From positions 186,001 through 250,000 of the forward strand of contig NZ_JAFMSS010000003.1 of the NCBI RefSeq assembly GCF_017916295.1: a DNA stretch of 64,000 bases. The letters run 5' to 3'. Positions 26,156 through 35,449 of this stretch are shown piece by piece (position 1 is the stretch's first letter; the number at the start of each line of letters is the position of its first letter). The DNA is from Rubellimicrobium arenae. Lineage in GTDB: Bacteria; Pseudomonadota; Alphaproteobacteria; Rhodobacterales; Rhodobacteraceae. The notes under the pieces are model-generated. The model worked only from the letters and a program-made list of their open reading frames with translations. It made no database searches and had not been told where the DNA came from. The position numbers and the translations under genes are program-made.

Positions 26156-27451
26156 TTAGCGGAAGGCGTTGAGGCGCCCGTCCTCGGTGACGATGTAGAG
26201 CGTGGATCCCGCGACGACAGGGGCCGAAGCCGCGCCAGAGGGCAACGCAACATCGCCCAAGGCCGAGCCGGTGGTCGGATCGAACTGGCGGAGCGCGCCG
26301 TCCGTGCTGGCGACGATGAGCCGTCCGCCCGCGAGGACGGGGCCAAAGAAGGCGGTCACGCCCCGACGATGCTCCGCACGCGGCAGGGGCACGCGCCAGA
26401 TCACGCCGCCGGTCGAAGCCTCCACGCGAAGAAGCTCGCCCAAGTCGTTGACCAAGAACACCGAGTCGCCGGCGGGCCAGACCGGGGACTGCGCGCCTTC
26501 CGGGATGGACCAGAAGGTCTCGCCGGTGGCCGTGTCCAGCGCGGCGAGACGGCCCGAGTAGTTGCCGACGTAAACGGTGGACCCCGCGAGCACCGGGTCG
26601 CCGCCGATCTCGGTGGCCGCGTAGCCGGCCGCCGAGCCGGGCCGCGTGCCGGACACGAGGCTTGTCCACCGGACAAGACCACCCTCCGGGAAGACCCCTC
26701 GGACCTCGCCCGACGGATGCGGCAGCACGACGATGTCGCCGCGTGCCGCGACCCCGGCGCCGCCAGCCCAGGTCGCCGTGGACGGGAGGCCCTGCACCTG
26801 CCAGCGGATCCGGCCGGTCGAGGTCTCGAGCGCCCAGGCGCGGCTGTCGCGTGCCACCATGAGGACCAGGTCACCAAGGACCGTGGGGGCCGAGGATCCC
26901 GGCGCGTCGAGATCCTGGGTCCAGCGGACGGCCCCCGTGGATGCGTCGATGGCGCTCAGACGACCGTAGCCCGTGCTGGCGTAGATGGTGGCCCCATCGG
27001 TCGCGAGACCGCCGCCCGACGCGTCGGCCCGCTCGTCCGATGGCGGACGGACGTCGCGCGTCCAAAGCAGGGCGCCGGACGTCGAGAAGGCGCTCACGAC
27101 CGAGCGCGCGTCGAGCGTGAAGATGCGGCCACCTGCAACGACCGGCTCGGCGGTGATGCGGGAGCGGCGGGTGTCGCCTTCTCCGACCGGGACCGAGAAG
27201 GCCAGCGCCAGCGTAGCCGGCAGGGCCGGGTGGCCGCCGACATGCGCCGGCCCGCCGTTCCGGTGCGTCCAGTCCGCGTTCGCCGTAGCAGGTGGTAATG
27301 CGAGCCCGCGCGGCCCTGCGACCGGCACCGCGTTCGAGAACGTTCCAGCCCGCAGCGGCAGACGTTCGCCCGGCAGGATCTCATCGGGCGCGCCGCAGGC
27401 CGACAGCAAAAGCGCGCCAAGAAGGGTGGCACCCAGGCCCTTGTTCCGCAT
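26156..27451 (-). CDS. bamB: BamB-like outer-membrane assembly lipoprotein (PQQ-type beta-propeller)
   Basis: BamB is the propeller lipoprotein of the BAM complex that inserts outer-membrane beta-barrels. The 431-residue protein starts with a lipoprotein signal (lipobox LLLSAC, Cys19) and carries repeated blades such as GRLSAIDASTGAVRWTQ, GRLAALDTATGETFWS and GELLRVEASTGGVIWRV. It sits between the YfgM-like gene (3-bp gap) and der (9-bp gap), the same order as yfgM-bamB-der in enterics. Homology of role is inferred from architecture and synteny. Confidence 0.92.
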   Translation of the reverse strand: MRNKGLGATLLGALLLSACGAPDEILPGERLPLRAGTFSNAVPVAGPRGLALPPATANADWTHRNGGPAHVGGHPALPATLALAFSVPVGEGDTRRSRITAEPVVAGGRIFTLDARSVVSAFSTSGALLWTRDVRPPSDERADASGGGLATDGATIYASTGYGRLSAIDASTGAVRWTQDLDAPGSSAPTVLGDLVLMVARDSRAWALETSTGRIRWQVQGLPSTATWAGGAGVAARGDIVVLPHPSGEVRGVFPEGGLVRWTSLVSGTRPGSAAGYAATEIGGDPVLAGSTVYVGNYSGRLAALDTATGETFWSIPEGAQSPVWPAGDSVFLVNDLGELLRVEASTGGVIWRVPLPRAEHRRGVTAFFGPVLAGGRLIVASTDGALRQFDPTTGSALGDVALPSGAASAPVVAGSTLYIVTEDGRLNAFR

Positions 27452-27454
27452 GTC

Positions 27455-28135
27455 TTATTCTCCGGTCGGCGCCGGAAGCTCAGCCGCGGGCGCGGCATCC
27501 TCCGGTGGGACACCCAGAGCGGTCAGAAGGGCTTCGACCCGCCCGAGTTGCGTCGAGGTGACGCCCGCATCCTCGCGGATCGTCTGCAGGTTGGCGATGG
27601 CGGCGTCCCGCTGATCCTGGTCGAGCTGGACCAGGGCGAGCTGTTCCAGCGCCAGCAGGCGGAACGGCGCGCCCGGCGCGGCCAGCGCCTCCAGGGCGGC
27701 GGGATCCGCCGAGTCGCCTTGGGCGATCAGCGCCTTGAGCGATGCGAGATCCCGGTAGAGCGGGGGCACGGTCCCATCGGCGGCCACGGCGTTCAACGTG
27801 GCAGCCGCAGCCTCGGCGTCGCCAGCCGCCTGCTGCTCGGAGGCGAGAAGCAGGGCGGTCACGACACCCTGGTCGCCCTGATGAGGAAGTTCGGACAACG
27901 CGGCCAGGCGATCCCCAGGCTCGCTGGTCTCGAGGGCCGTCAGGATCGCGTCGCCACGGAACTGCGCGGCGGCTTCGGTCCGGGACCGCTGCCATTCCAT
28001 CCAGCCGGCCCCCCCGACGATCGCCAGGACGAGCAGCGCCGCGAGCCAGCCCCAGCGCCGGAACCACAGATTGATCCGGTCGCGACGTACGGCCTCGGAG
28101 ACCTCGTCGATAAAGCTTTCGTTGGTGTTCGCCAC
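27455..28135 (-). CDS. YfgM-like tetratricopeptide membrane protein
   Basis: A 226-residue protein has a short cytoplasmic N terminus, one membrane helix (WLAALLVLAIVGGAGW) and a periplasmic helical-repeat region rich in Ala/Leu, typical of YfgM/TPR_21 proteins that associate with SecYEG and periplasmic chaperones. The start is GTG at 28135, chosen because AGGGGAGG lies upstream and the product begins MANTNESFIDEVSEAV. The C terminus is Pro/Ala-rich. It is first in a YfgM-bamB-der run. Confidence 0.87.
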   Translation of the reverse strand: MANTNESFIDEVSEAVRRDRINLWFRRWGWLAALLVLAIVGGAGWMEWQRSRTEAAAQFRGDAILTALETSEPGDRLAALSELPHQGDQGVVTALLLASEQQAAGDAEAAAATLNAVAADGTVPPLYRDLASLKALIAQGDSADPAALEALAAPGAPFRLLALEQLALVQLDQDQRDAAIANLQTIREDAGVTSTQLGRVEALLTALGVPPEDAAPAAELPAPTGE

Positions 28136-28243
28136 TGCGGACCTCCCCTTGGCCCATGGTCTAGGGGCACCGTGGGCGGGCCCGAAGTCCCGCCCGTCAT
28201 AGCCCGGCAATGTCGGGGCTGCCAAGCCCCCCGGGCCCCTGGA

Positions 28244-29449
28244 TCACCCCTCGGCGGGCAGGGCCAGGGCCGGCACGCGTCGCAGGACGGCCAGCCCGAT
28301 CACCAGCGCCATCACCGCGCAGAACGCGATGGTCGCCACCATCGGAAGCGGGGTGCCGTCGAAGAATGGCCCGGTCAGCGCCACGAGCAGCGCGCCCGTG
28401 ACCATCTGGAACGTTCCCCCCAGCGAGGATGCGAGGCCCGCGATGTCGCCGTGCTCCTCGAGGGCCATGACGAAGGTCACCGGCATCACGAGCCCCATGA
28501 AGGCGTTCCCGACGAACAGGCAGGCCATCAGCGTCGCCAGCGTTCCCATCCCGGCCAGGGTGAGGCTGAGCAGCACGAGGTTCGCCGCCGCGAAGCCCCA
28601 CAGCGCCGCCCTCATCACCGGCATCATCCCGAACCGCTGGCCCAAGGGTGCTGCCACCTGCGACGCAGCGAAGAAGCCCAGGGCGTTCAGCGCGAAGGCA
28701 AAGGAGAATTGCGTCGGCGTCAGGCCGAAGGTCTCGGTATAGACGAAGGAGGCCGAGGCGATGAAGACGAAGAAGCTCCCGAAGCCGAAGGCCCCCACCA
28801 GCGTCAGCCCCATGAAGCTGGCCGACCCGAGAAGGCGGCGGCAGCCGGACACCATGGAACGAAGGTTGACCGGGACGCGATGCTCGCGCGGGAGGGTTTC
28901 GGGCAGGCCGAACACCGTCACGAGGAGGCTCATCGCGGCCACAAGGACCAGCACCCCGAAGATCAGGCGCCAGCCGCCGAACTGGAGCACCAGGGATCCG
29001 GCCAGCGGGGCGAGCATGGGAGACACCGAGATGACGAGCATGACCAGAGCCATCAGGCGCGTCGCCTCGATCCCCGTGTAGCGGTCGCGGACCACGGCGC
29101 GCGGGACCACCCCGACCGAGGCGCCGCCCACCCCTTGGATGAACCGTGCCGCGACGAGCCACTCCACCGTCGGGGCCAGCGCGCAGCCGATGGATCCGAT
29201 CGCGAAGAGCGAGATCCCCAAGATGAGCGGGAGCTTGCGGCCATAGGCGTCAGCCATCGGCCCCCAGACGAACTGGCTGATTCCGAAAGCCAGGAAATAA
29301 AGGGTGATCGTCATCTGCACCTCGGTCTCGGCGGCGCCAAGGCCAGCCCCGATCTCGGGCATCGCGGGCAGGTACATGTCGATCGAGAACGGCCCGATGG
29401 CCGAAAGAAGTCCAAGCACGAGCGCCGTGCGGAACAACGAGGAATGCAT
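28244..29449 (-). CDS. Bcr/CflA-family MFS multidrug efflux transporter
   Basis: A 401-residue protein with 12 hydrophobic segments has the Bcr/CflA hallmark FSIDMYLPAMPEI in helix 1, motif A form GPMADAYGRKLPL after helix 2 and RFIQGVGGASVGVVPRAVVRDRY before helix 5. Relatives export bicyclomycin, chloramphenicol or sulfonamide-type drugs by proton antiport; the substrate here is unknown. ATG 29449 follows AGGGGAGCACCCC. An inverted repeat about 45-65 bp upstream may be an operator. It appears to be a single-gene unit. Confidence 0.92.
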   Translation of the reverse strand: MHSSLFRTALVLGLLSAIGPFSIDMYLPAMPEIGAGLGAAETEVQMTITLYFLAFGISQFVWGPMADAYGRKLPLILGISLFAIGSIGCALAPTVEWLVAARFIQGVGGASVGVVPRAVVRDRYTGIEATRLMALVMLVISVSPMLAPLAGSLVLQFGGWRLIFGVLVLVAAMSLLVTVFGLPETLPREHRVPVNLRSMVSGCRRLLGSASFMGLTLVGAFGFGSFFVFIASASFVYTETFGLTPTQFSFAFALNALGFFAASQVAAPLGQRFGMMPVMRAALWGFAAANLVLLSLTLAGMGTLATLMACLFVGNAFMGLVMPVTFVMALEEHGDIAGLASSLGGTFQMVTGALLVALTGPFFDGTPLPMVATIAFCAVMALVIGLAVLRRVPALALPAEG

Positions 29450-29491
29450 GGGGTGCTCCCCTGAAAAAGTCGTGAACAGAATGTGAACGGA

Positions 29492-29512
29492 TGAGCGCTG
29501 AGTAACCGCTCA
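29492..29512 (-). promoter_or_regulatory. Candidate operator upstream of Bcr/CflA pump
   Basis: TGAGCG (29492-29497) and CGCTCA (29507-29512) are perfect inverted arms separated by 9 bp; within them TGAG-N6-CTCA (29499-29512) is also symmetrical. TetR-type repressors of efflux pumps often use such sites near promoters. No regulator gene is adjacent, so this is suggestive only. Confidence 0.35.
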
Positions 29513-29586
29513 CGACTTCGTTGGCAACCTGATTTCCACTTGGACCCGGGGGCGGTCGTCCACGGTGCAGGTCCTTGTTGGTGGAC

Positions 29587-31413
29587 TCAGGCGGCAATGT
29601 CCTCGTCAAGGCTCTGCCGCGACCAGAGTTCCGCATAGCGGCCCCCTCGCGCGAGGAGCGCCTCGTGGCTGCCTTCCTCGATCACCCGCCCCTCCTCGAG
29701 CACGACGATGCGGTCGGCGTCGGCGATCGTGGACAGGCGGTGGGCGATGACAATGACGCTGCGGCCGCGGCCCATGGCGCGCAGTTCCTCCTGGATGTCG
29801 GCCTCGGTCGCGGTGTCGAGCGCGGAGGTCGCCTCGTCGAGGATCAGGATGGGCGGGTCCTTGAGGAGCGTGCGCGCGATGCCGACGCGCTGCTTCTCGC
29901 CGCCCGAGAGCTTGAGGCCGCGTTCGCCCACCTGGGTCTGATAGCCCTGCGGCAGGCGCTGGATGAAGTCGTGGATGCGGGCAGCCCTTGCCGCGGCCTC
30001 AATCTCGGCCTGGGTGGCGCCGTCCTTGCCATAGCCGATGTTATAGCCGATCGTGTCGTTGAACAGCACCGTGTCCTGCGGCACGACGCCGATGCTGGCG
30101 TGCAGCGAGTCCTGCGTCACGTCCCGCAGGTCCTGGCCGTCGATGCGGATGGCGCCGCCCGTCACGTCATAGAACCGGAACAGCAGGCGGCCGATGGTGC
30201 TCTTGCCCGCGCCGGACGATCCGACCACCGCGACCTTGTGGCCCGGCGGCACGCGGAGGTTCAGCCCCCTGAGGATCGGACGCTCGGGGTCGTAGCCGAA
30301 CTCGACGCGGTCGAAGACGATCTCTCCGGCCGTGACCTGAAGCACCTGGGCGTTTGGGCGGTCCGTCACTTCGGCCGGCTGCTCGAGAAGGTTGAACATC
30401 TCGTCCATGTCCACGAGAGCCTGCCGGATGTCGCGGTACATCGACCCGAGGAAGTTCAGGGGCGTCGTGATCTGGATCATGTAGGTGTTGACCATGACGA
30501 AGTCGCCGACGGACAGCGTGCCGGCCTGCACCCCGCGCGCCGCGAGCACCATGACCGCGATCAGCCCGAGGTTGATGAGCAGCCCCTGCCCCAGGTTCAG
30601 GTAAGCCAGCGAGTTGCTGGTCTTGACCGCAGCCTCGGCATAGGCGGCCATCGCGACATCGTAGCGCCGCGCCTCCCGGTCCTCGGCCGAGAAGTACTTC
30701 ACCGTCTCGTAGTTGAGGAGCGAGTCAATGGCCCGCTGGTTGGCGCGGGTGTCCTGTTCGTTCATCTCCTTGCGGATCTTCACGCGCCATTCGGTCACCG
30801 CAAAGGTGAACCAGACGTAGGCGACGATGGTGACCGCCACGATGAACAGGTACCAGGCATCGAACAGGAACCAGAGCATCCCGGCCGTGAGCGCCAGTTC
30901 CAGCACCAGCGGCCCAAGGGAGAAGACGAGCAGGCGCAGCACGAAGTCCACGCCCTTCACGCCCCGTTCGATGATCCGGCTCAGCCCGCCGGTCTTGCGG
31001 GTGATGTGGTAACGAAGCGAGAGCGCGTGGATGTGCCGGAAGGTTTCCAGCGCGATGAGGCGCAGGGCCCGCTGCCCGACCCGGGCAAAGACCACGTCAC
31101 GGAACTGCTGGAACGCCACGGTCAGGACCCGCGCCATGCCATAAGCGAGCGTGAGCCCGATCGCGCCGAGCGCGAGCGCGCCGCCCGGCACGGTTCCCGC
31201 CTCGGACAGCGAATCGACCGCCCAGCCATAGACCACGGGCGTGAGCACCGTGATGATCTTGGCCAGCACGAGAAGGGCGACGGCCACGGTGACGCGGCGC
31301 TTCACCCAGGGGTGCCCCTCGGGCCAGAGATACGGGGCCGTCCGCTTCACCGTGCGCCAGTTGGTGGCGCGGTCGGCGCGGAGGGCTTCGTCGGTCACGG
31401 AAAGGCGGCGCAT
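29587..31413 (-). CDS. Atm1/HMT1-type ABC exporter (fused permease-ATPase)
   Basis: The 608-residue half-transporter has an N-terminal six-helix domain and a C-terminal ATPase: Walker A GSSGAGKST, signature KLSGGEKQR, Walker B ILILDEATSALD and switch HRLSTI. The intracellular loop NYETVKYFSAEDREARRY is diagnostic of the Atm1/ABCB7 group, which exports glutathione-linked sulfur or metal conjugates in mitochondria and alphaproteobacteria. Downstream HITRKTGGLSRIIERG also fits. It is flanked by the pump gene and a LysM gene on the same strand with about 90-140 bp gaps, so is probably its own unit. Confidence 0.93.
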   Translation of the reverse strand: MRRLSVTDEALRADRATNWRTVKRTAPYLWPEGHPWVKRRVTVAVALLVLAKIITVLTPVVYGWAVDSLSEAGTVPGGALALGAIGLTLAYGMARVLTVAFQQFRDVVFARVGQRALRLIALETFRHIHALSLRYHITRKTGGLSRIIERGVKGVDFVLRLLVFSLGPLVLELALTAGMLWFLFDAWYLFIVAVTIVAYVWFTFAVTEWRVKIRKEMNEQDTRANQRAIDSLLNYETVKYFSAEDREARRYDVAMAAYAEAAVKTSNSLAYLNLGQGLLINLGLIAVMVLAARGVQAGTLSVGDFVMVNTYMIQITTPLNFLGSMYRDIRQALVDMDEMFNLLEQPAEVTDRPNAQVLQVTAGEIVFDRVEFGYDPERPILRGLNLRVPPGHKVAVVGSSGAGKSTIGRLLFRFYDVTGGAIRIDGQDLRDVTQDSLHASIGVVPQDTVLFNDTIGYNIGYGKDGATQAEIEAAARAARIHDFIQRLPQGYQTQVGERGLKLSGGEKQRVGIARTLLKDPPILILDEATSALDTATEADIQEELRAMGRGRSVIVIAHRLSTIADADRIVVLEEGRVIEEGSHEALLARGGRYAELWSRQSLDEDIAA

Positions 31414-31506
31414 GGCTGGGTCCTGGCTTTGCAGCGGTGGACCCTAGCGCGCGAGTGCGGCAATGGCGAGGGGGGCGGTCGCGGCCTGCCCATCCGGGCA
31501 GGTCCC

Positions 31507-32808
31507 CTAGCGTTCGTTCGTCGTCGGAAGGACGAAGACCTGGCCCGGGTAGATCAGGTCGGGATCGCGGATGCGGTCGCGGTTCGCTTCGAAGACGCGC
31601 ACGTACATCAGGGGCTCGCCATACCGTTCACGGGCGATGGCCCATAGCGTGTTGCCCGGCTGGACGGTCCGCATGGCCACCGAGGAGCCGACCACCTCGG
31701 CCTCGGCCATGACGGCGGCGATGTCGGCCCGCTCCTCGCGCTGGAAAGGGGTCTCGATCCGGCTTACGACCTGCCCTGCGGGGTTGAGCTGGTCGACGCG
31801 CAGGGTGTAGACGCCCGGCGCCGTGCCGGGGAGTCCCAGTTGCCATCCCCCGTCGGAGCCGATGGGCGCCTCGGCCACAGGCCGGTTGTCGAGATAGAGC
31901 CGCACAGCCCCATCCGCCGCGCCAGCCCCCCGCCCGGCGACGGTCACTTCGCCGGAGCCGTCGTAGGTGATGGCATCGAGCGCCACCGTCGCCAGAAGCT
32001 CGGCCCCCGCACCGGGCGCGAGGGCAGGCTGAAGGACGCGTACGCCGTCCTCGTCCGAAAGGAGCACCGGAGGCTGCGCCGCGGCCTCCACCGAAGGAGC
32101 CGCGAGCCCGGGATCAACGGCGGGCGGCGGAGCCATCGCCCCCGTCGGGCCGAAGGCATCGGCGCCATCGCTGGACGCGATCGCGGGGGCCTGTGCGCGG
32201 CCCGCATCAAGCGCGCGTTCCGTCGCAGCGTTCCCGGTCTCTCCGTCGACATCCGGGGGAGGCTCGGGCTCTGCAGAAGGTGGCGCCTGTCCGTCCGTCG
32301 TAAGAGGTGCCGCTGTTCTTGCGGTGGCCTCCATCCCGACCATGGGCCCGGCGGTCGGGCCGGGCGCGGCGTTGCGCGGCGTCGGCGCGACGATCACCGT
32401 CTGCTCGGAGTCTTGGCCCGCCTCGTCGCGGAGCGAGAGGGTGCGGGGAAGGTCCGACGGGGCGAGGTCCACGAAAGCGACGAACCGCCCGTCCTGGTCG
32501 GCCGTCGCCTCGGCGGCAACATCGTCATCGGACAGAATGACGATCCGACCCCCAGGCTCGGCCTGCCCGGCGACAAGGCCGCGTCCATCCGGATCGACCC
32601 GTACGGTGTCGAAGCTTGGCCCCAGGGTCGCAGGGACGGGATCGATTTCCGGAACGGCGGCGCGGCCTTCCCCGAGGCCGGGCATGGCGGCGTTCATGGC
32701 TTCCTCATGGGGGAGCAATCGAGGCAGCCCGAAAATGACCGCGACCGAGAGGAGGCAGGCGCCCCCCAGGGTCGCAAGCCCGACTCGCAGCCCGCTGCCG
32801 TCCACCAC
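31507..32808 (-). CDS. LysM-domain membrane-anchored envelope protein
   Basis: The 433-residue protein has an N-terminal membrane anchor (about 8-30), an acidic and Pro/Ala-rich linker with two Ig-like stretches (for example GGRIVILSDDDVAAEATAD and AVRLYLDNRPVAEAPIG), and one C-terminal LysM domain (VQPGNTLWAIARERYG ... IYPGQVFVLP) that binds peptidoglycan glycan. The start is GTG 32808 (a second GTG follows immediately), with AGGAGGA upstream. This architecture is common in Rhodobacterales; its exact role is unknown. It diverges from the LOG-family gene. Confidence 0.87.
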   Translation of the reverse strand: MVDGSGLRVGLATLGGACLLSVAVIFGLPRLLPHEEAMNAAMPGLGEGRAAVPEIDPVPATLGPSFDTVRVDPDGRGLVAGQAEPGGRIVILSDDDVAAEATADQDGRFVAFVDLAPSDLPRTLSLRDEAGQDSEQTVIVAPTPRNAAPGPTAGPMVGMEATARTAAPLTTDGQAPPSAEPEPPPDVDGETGNAATERALDAGRAQAPAIASSDGADAFGPTGAMAPPPAVDPGLAAPSVEAAAQPPVLLSDEDGVRVLQPALAPGAGAELLATVALDAITYDGSGEVTVAGRGAGAADGAVRLYLDNRPVAEAPIGSDGGWQLGLPGTAPGVYTLRVDQLNPAGQVVSRIETPFQREERADIAAVMAEAEVVGSSVAMRTVQPGNTLWAIARERYGEPLMYVRVFEANRDRIRDPDLIYPGQVFVLPTTNER

Positions 32809-32903
32809 GGCGCCGTCCTCCTGACCTCACGGGAACGCCCCGATTGGACGGGACCATAGCACTCGGCTACATACGGTCAAAATTTCTGTGCAGGAGTCCG
32901 GAC

Positions 32904-33452
32904 TTGCCCGCTTCCGTCTGTGTCTATTGCGGCTCGCGCGACGGGCGCGATCCGGTCTACGCCCATGCTGCCGAAGCGACGGGCCGGATGCTCGCCACCC
33001 ATGGCTGGGGCCTGGTCTACGGGGCGGGCGACGTCGGTCTCATGGGCCGGGTGGCGCGCGCGCACCAGGCCGCCGGGGGCCGGGCGCTGGGCGTGATCCC
33101 TGGCCACCTTTTTCCGCGCGAGGTGGCCCGGCAGGACCTGGATCGGCTCGTCGTCACCGAGACGATGCACGAGCGCAAGAAGGTCATGTTCATGAACGCC
33201 GACGCGATCGTCGTGCTCCCGGGCGGGGCCGGGTCGCTGGACGAATTCTTCGAGGTGCTCACCTGGCGCCAGATCGGGCTGCACGCCAAGCCCATCTACC
33301 TCCTGAATGTGGGTGGCTACTGGGAGCCGCTCCGCGCCCTCCTCGACCATGTGGTGGCCGAGTCGTTCGCGGAGCCGTCGCTGAACAGTTTCGTGACCTT
33401 CGTCCCGGACGTGGAGGCCCTGGGCGCCGCCCTGCGGACCAGCCTATCCTGA
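32904..33452 (+). CDS. LOG-family nucleotide 5'-monophosphate phosphoribohydrolase
   Basis: LOG enzymes release the base from nucleotide or cytokinin monophosphates; bacterial members act in nucleotide salvage or make cytokinins. The 182-residue product has CVYCGSRDG, LVYGAGDVGLMG, ERKKVMFMNADAIVVLPGG and PGGAGSLDE (canonical PGGxGTxxE with Ser for Thr). The start is TTG 32904, preferred because CAGGAG lies 7 nt upstream and relatives begin just before this CVYCGS motif. Its stop abuts the convergent host-attachment-like gene. Confidence 0.9.
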   Translation: MPASVCVYCGSRDGRDPVYAHAAEATGRMLATHGWGLVYGAGDVGLMGRVARAHQAAGGRALGVIPGHLFPREVARQDLDRLVVTETMHERKKVMFMNADAIVVLPGGAGSLDEFFEVLTWRQIGLHAKPIYLLNVGGYWEPLRALLDHVVAESFAEPSLNSFVTFVPDVEALGAALRTSLS

Positions 33453-33884
33453 TCAGGCGCTGGTCAGCTCCTGGGAGACGATCCGCTCGATCTGGTCCAC
33501 GGGATGTCCGGTCAGCGTCTTGTGGATCTCGCCGACCACGCGGTCGGTGACCTCCTTGTGGAGCTTGGCGCGCAGGGTGCCGATATGGTTCGGCCCGGCG
33601 ACGAGCACGAGCTTGTCGAACTTGCCCTGATGGGCGGACTTGTAGAGCTGCGCGGCCAGATCCTCGACGAACCGATGCTCGTCCGACCGATGGGTGTCCG
33701 ACGTCGATCCCGTTGCGGGCTCGGTCCGCTTCACCCCGCGGGCCACATCCTCGTCGGGGGTCTCGGCGTTCTCCTCCTTGCGGACGATCCGGAGGTTCGG
33801 GTCCTGCCCGTCGGTGATGTTCTCGAAGATCAGGGCCTTCGTCCCGTCCAGGACCAGGACCCAGGTGCCGTTCTCAAGCTGCAT
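33453..33884 (-). CDS. Host attachment protein family (PF10116-like)
   Basis: A 143-residue soluble protein starts MQLENGTWVLVLDGTKALIF and ends with a segment that includes LVLVAGPNHIGTLRAKLHKEV, matching the Host_attach family named after Agrobacterium attachment genes. The biochemical function is unknown, and the fold resembles release-factor-like and Rossmann modules (inference). GGAGG precedes ATG 33884. sodB lies about 110 bp upstream on the same strand. Confidence 0.85.
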   Translation of the reverse strand: MQLENGTWVLVLDGTKALIFENITDGQDPNLRIVRKEENAETPDEDVARGVKRTEPATGSTSDTHRSDEHRFVEDLAAQLYKSAHQGKFDKLVLVAGPNHIGTLRAKLHKEVTDRVVGEIHKTLTGHPVDQIERIVSQELTSA

Positions 33885-33997
33885 CTCGCTTCCTCCGTTA
33901 GACGGAAGCAAAACTGGCCCCGAAAGCGCTGGGTTCCGAACGGCGAACGGCCCGGCGGTTCCCCACCGGGCCGTCGGACCTGCAAGGCCAGAGGCTC

Positions 33998-34597
33998 CTA
34001 CATGCGCGAGGCGACGTTTTCCCAGTTCACCAGCTTGTCGAGGAAGTTGGTGAGGTAGACCGGGCGCTTGTTGCGGAAGTCGATGTAGTAGGAGTGTTCC
34101 CATACGTCGCAGCCCAGCAGCGCCGTCTGCCCGAAGCAGAGCGGGTTCACCCCGTTCTCGGTCTTGGTGATCTTGAGGCTGCCGTCCTTGTCCTTGACCA
34201 GCCACACCCAGCCCGAGCCGAACTGGCCCACGCCCGCGGCGTTGAACTGGGTCTTGAAGTCCTCGACCGAGCCGAAGGACTCGGTGATGGCGCGCTCAAG
34301 CTCGCCGGGGATGCGCGATTCGCCGGGGGTCATCCACTGCCAGAACTGGTTGTGGTTCCAGTGCTGGGACGCGTTGTTGAAGATGCCGTTCTGCGCGACG
34401 GCGCCGGGCTGGTAGGTGCCGGCGACGATCTCCTCGAGCGACTTGTTCTCCCACTCGGTGCCGGCGATCAGCTTGTTGCCGTTGTCCACATAGGCCTTGT
34501 GGTGAAGGTCGTGGTGGAACTCGAGGGTTTCGCGGGACATGCCCTTCGATTCAAGCGCATCGTGCGGATAGGGCAGATCGGGAAGGCTGAAGGCCAT
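33998..34597 (-). CDS. sodB: Superoxide dismutase, Fe-type
   Basis: This enzyme dismutates superoxide in the cytoplasm. The 199-residue protein has the metal ligands in LEFHHDLHHKAYVDN, HWNHNQFW, and DVWEHSYYIDF (Asp and His). The glutamine in NASQHWNH is the placement typical of Fe rather than Mn enzymes, so Fe is inferred. ATG 34597 follows AAGGAGCCGCGCC and gives the usual MAFSLPDLPY start. A roughly 330-bp spacer separates it from soxG. Confidence 0.95.
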   Translation of the reverse strand: MAFSLPDLPYPHDALESKGMSRETLEFHHDLHHKAYVDNGNKLIAGTEWENKSLEEIVAGTYQPGAVAQNGIFNNASQHWNHNQFWQWMTPGESRIPGELERAITESFGSVEDFKTQFNAAGVGQFGSGWVWLVKDKDGSLKITKTENGVNPLCFGQTALLGCDVWEHSYYIDFRNKRPVYLTNFLDKLVNWENVASRM

Positions 34598-34930
34598 GGC
34601 GCGGCTCCTTGTTGTTCGGGCGCCGGTACGGCGCGCGACATAACAAGGCCCACGACGCCGTGAGGTCAAGGCCCAGGTGGCCGGTCGGGCGCACGGGGTC
34701 CTGTGCGCGGATGACGACCGATCCTCGCAAACGAAGTGGCCCTCGCGGCCGCATGGAGACGGACGGCGAGGGCCGGCCCGGTCCGCGCCGGGCCTGTAGG
34801 GCCGGTTCGCCACCGGCCGGGTTCGATGCTTTGCGAGTGCTCCTATAGATAGCAGAAGCACCCGAATCAGACAACTGGACACCTCGGGGACTCGGCCAAA
34901 AATGGCCGATCCGGACCTACTCTGGCCTAC
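34598..34930. other. Spacer between soxG and sodB
   Basis: About 330 bp upstream of sodB and downstream of soxG. It contains GC-rich hairpins (GGCCCGG/CCGGGCC near 34775-34794; CCGGT/ACCGG near 34803-34817) and the loop structure at 34892-34909. No reading frame with a ribosome site is seen; the sodB promoter should lie in its left part. Confidence 0.45.
34892..34909 (-). terminator. Hairpin after soxG
   Basis: TCGGCCA (34892-34898) pairs perfectly with TGGCCGA (34903-34909) around AAAA, 21 nt past the soxG stop on the minus strand. The flank lacks a U run, so it is a modest terminator candidate. Confidence 0.45.
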
Positions 34931-35449
34931 TCAGAAGTAGCCGACCGCCCCGTCCGCCGCCGACTGCCTGAGGAGCGCCAGGGCGTAATCCGCGACGGAC
35001 CGGAAGCAGATCACCCGGGCGCCCTGGCCTTCGAGCCAGAAGCCAGCTGCGAACTGACCCAGGCGGCTGCGGCGGAACACGCCGGGACCGAAGGCCTCGG
35101 GATGCAGGTCGGCGGGAGTGAGCTTGGCCAGCACCTCACGCGCGCCGGGGCCATCGATGCGAAGGCACACCCGCATGTCCGACACGTCCGCCACGAGGTG
35201 ATGAACCCCCTCCAGGTCCCCGGAAAGGCGCGCGACCGCGGCCCCGGCCTCCTGGCGCGGGACGAAGATCAGGAGCTCGTCCGGGGACATCCAGGCCAGG
35301 CCGCGTTCGGAGGTGCCCTCGATCCGCAGCCGCTCGGGGAAGGCGGTCCCTGTGAGCGAGGTCACGGCCGATCGCAGCCGTTCCCCGTCGTGGTCGCCGC
35401 GCAGGCTTATCATGCCCAGCGGCTCGGCCATGGTCACGACATCAGCCAT
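34931..35449 (-). CDS. soxG: Sarcosine oxidase gamma subunit
   Basis: This is the small structural subunit of heterotetrameric sarcosine oxidase. The 172-residue product starts MADVVTMAEPLGMISLRGD and has a GcvT-like domain with VSDMRVCLRIDGPGAREVLAKLTP and HPEAFGPGVFRRSRLGQFAAG, as expected for SoxG. It overlaps the end of soxA by 8 bp and ends the cluster. Confidence 0.93.
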   Translation of the reverse strand: MADVVTMAEPLGMISLRGDHDGERLRSAVTSLTGTAFPERLRIEGTSERGLAWMSPDELLIFVPRQEAGAAVARLSGDLEGVHHLVADVSDMRVCLRIDGPGAREVLAKLTPADLHPEAFGPGVFRRSRLGQFAAGFWLEGQGARVICFRSVADYALALLRQSAADGAVGYF

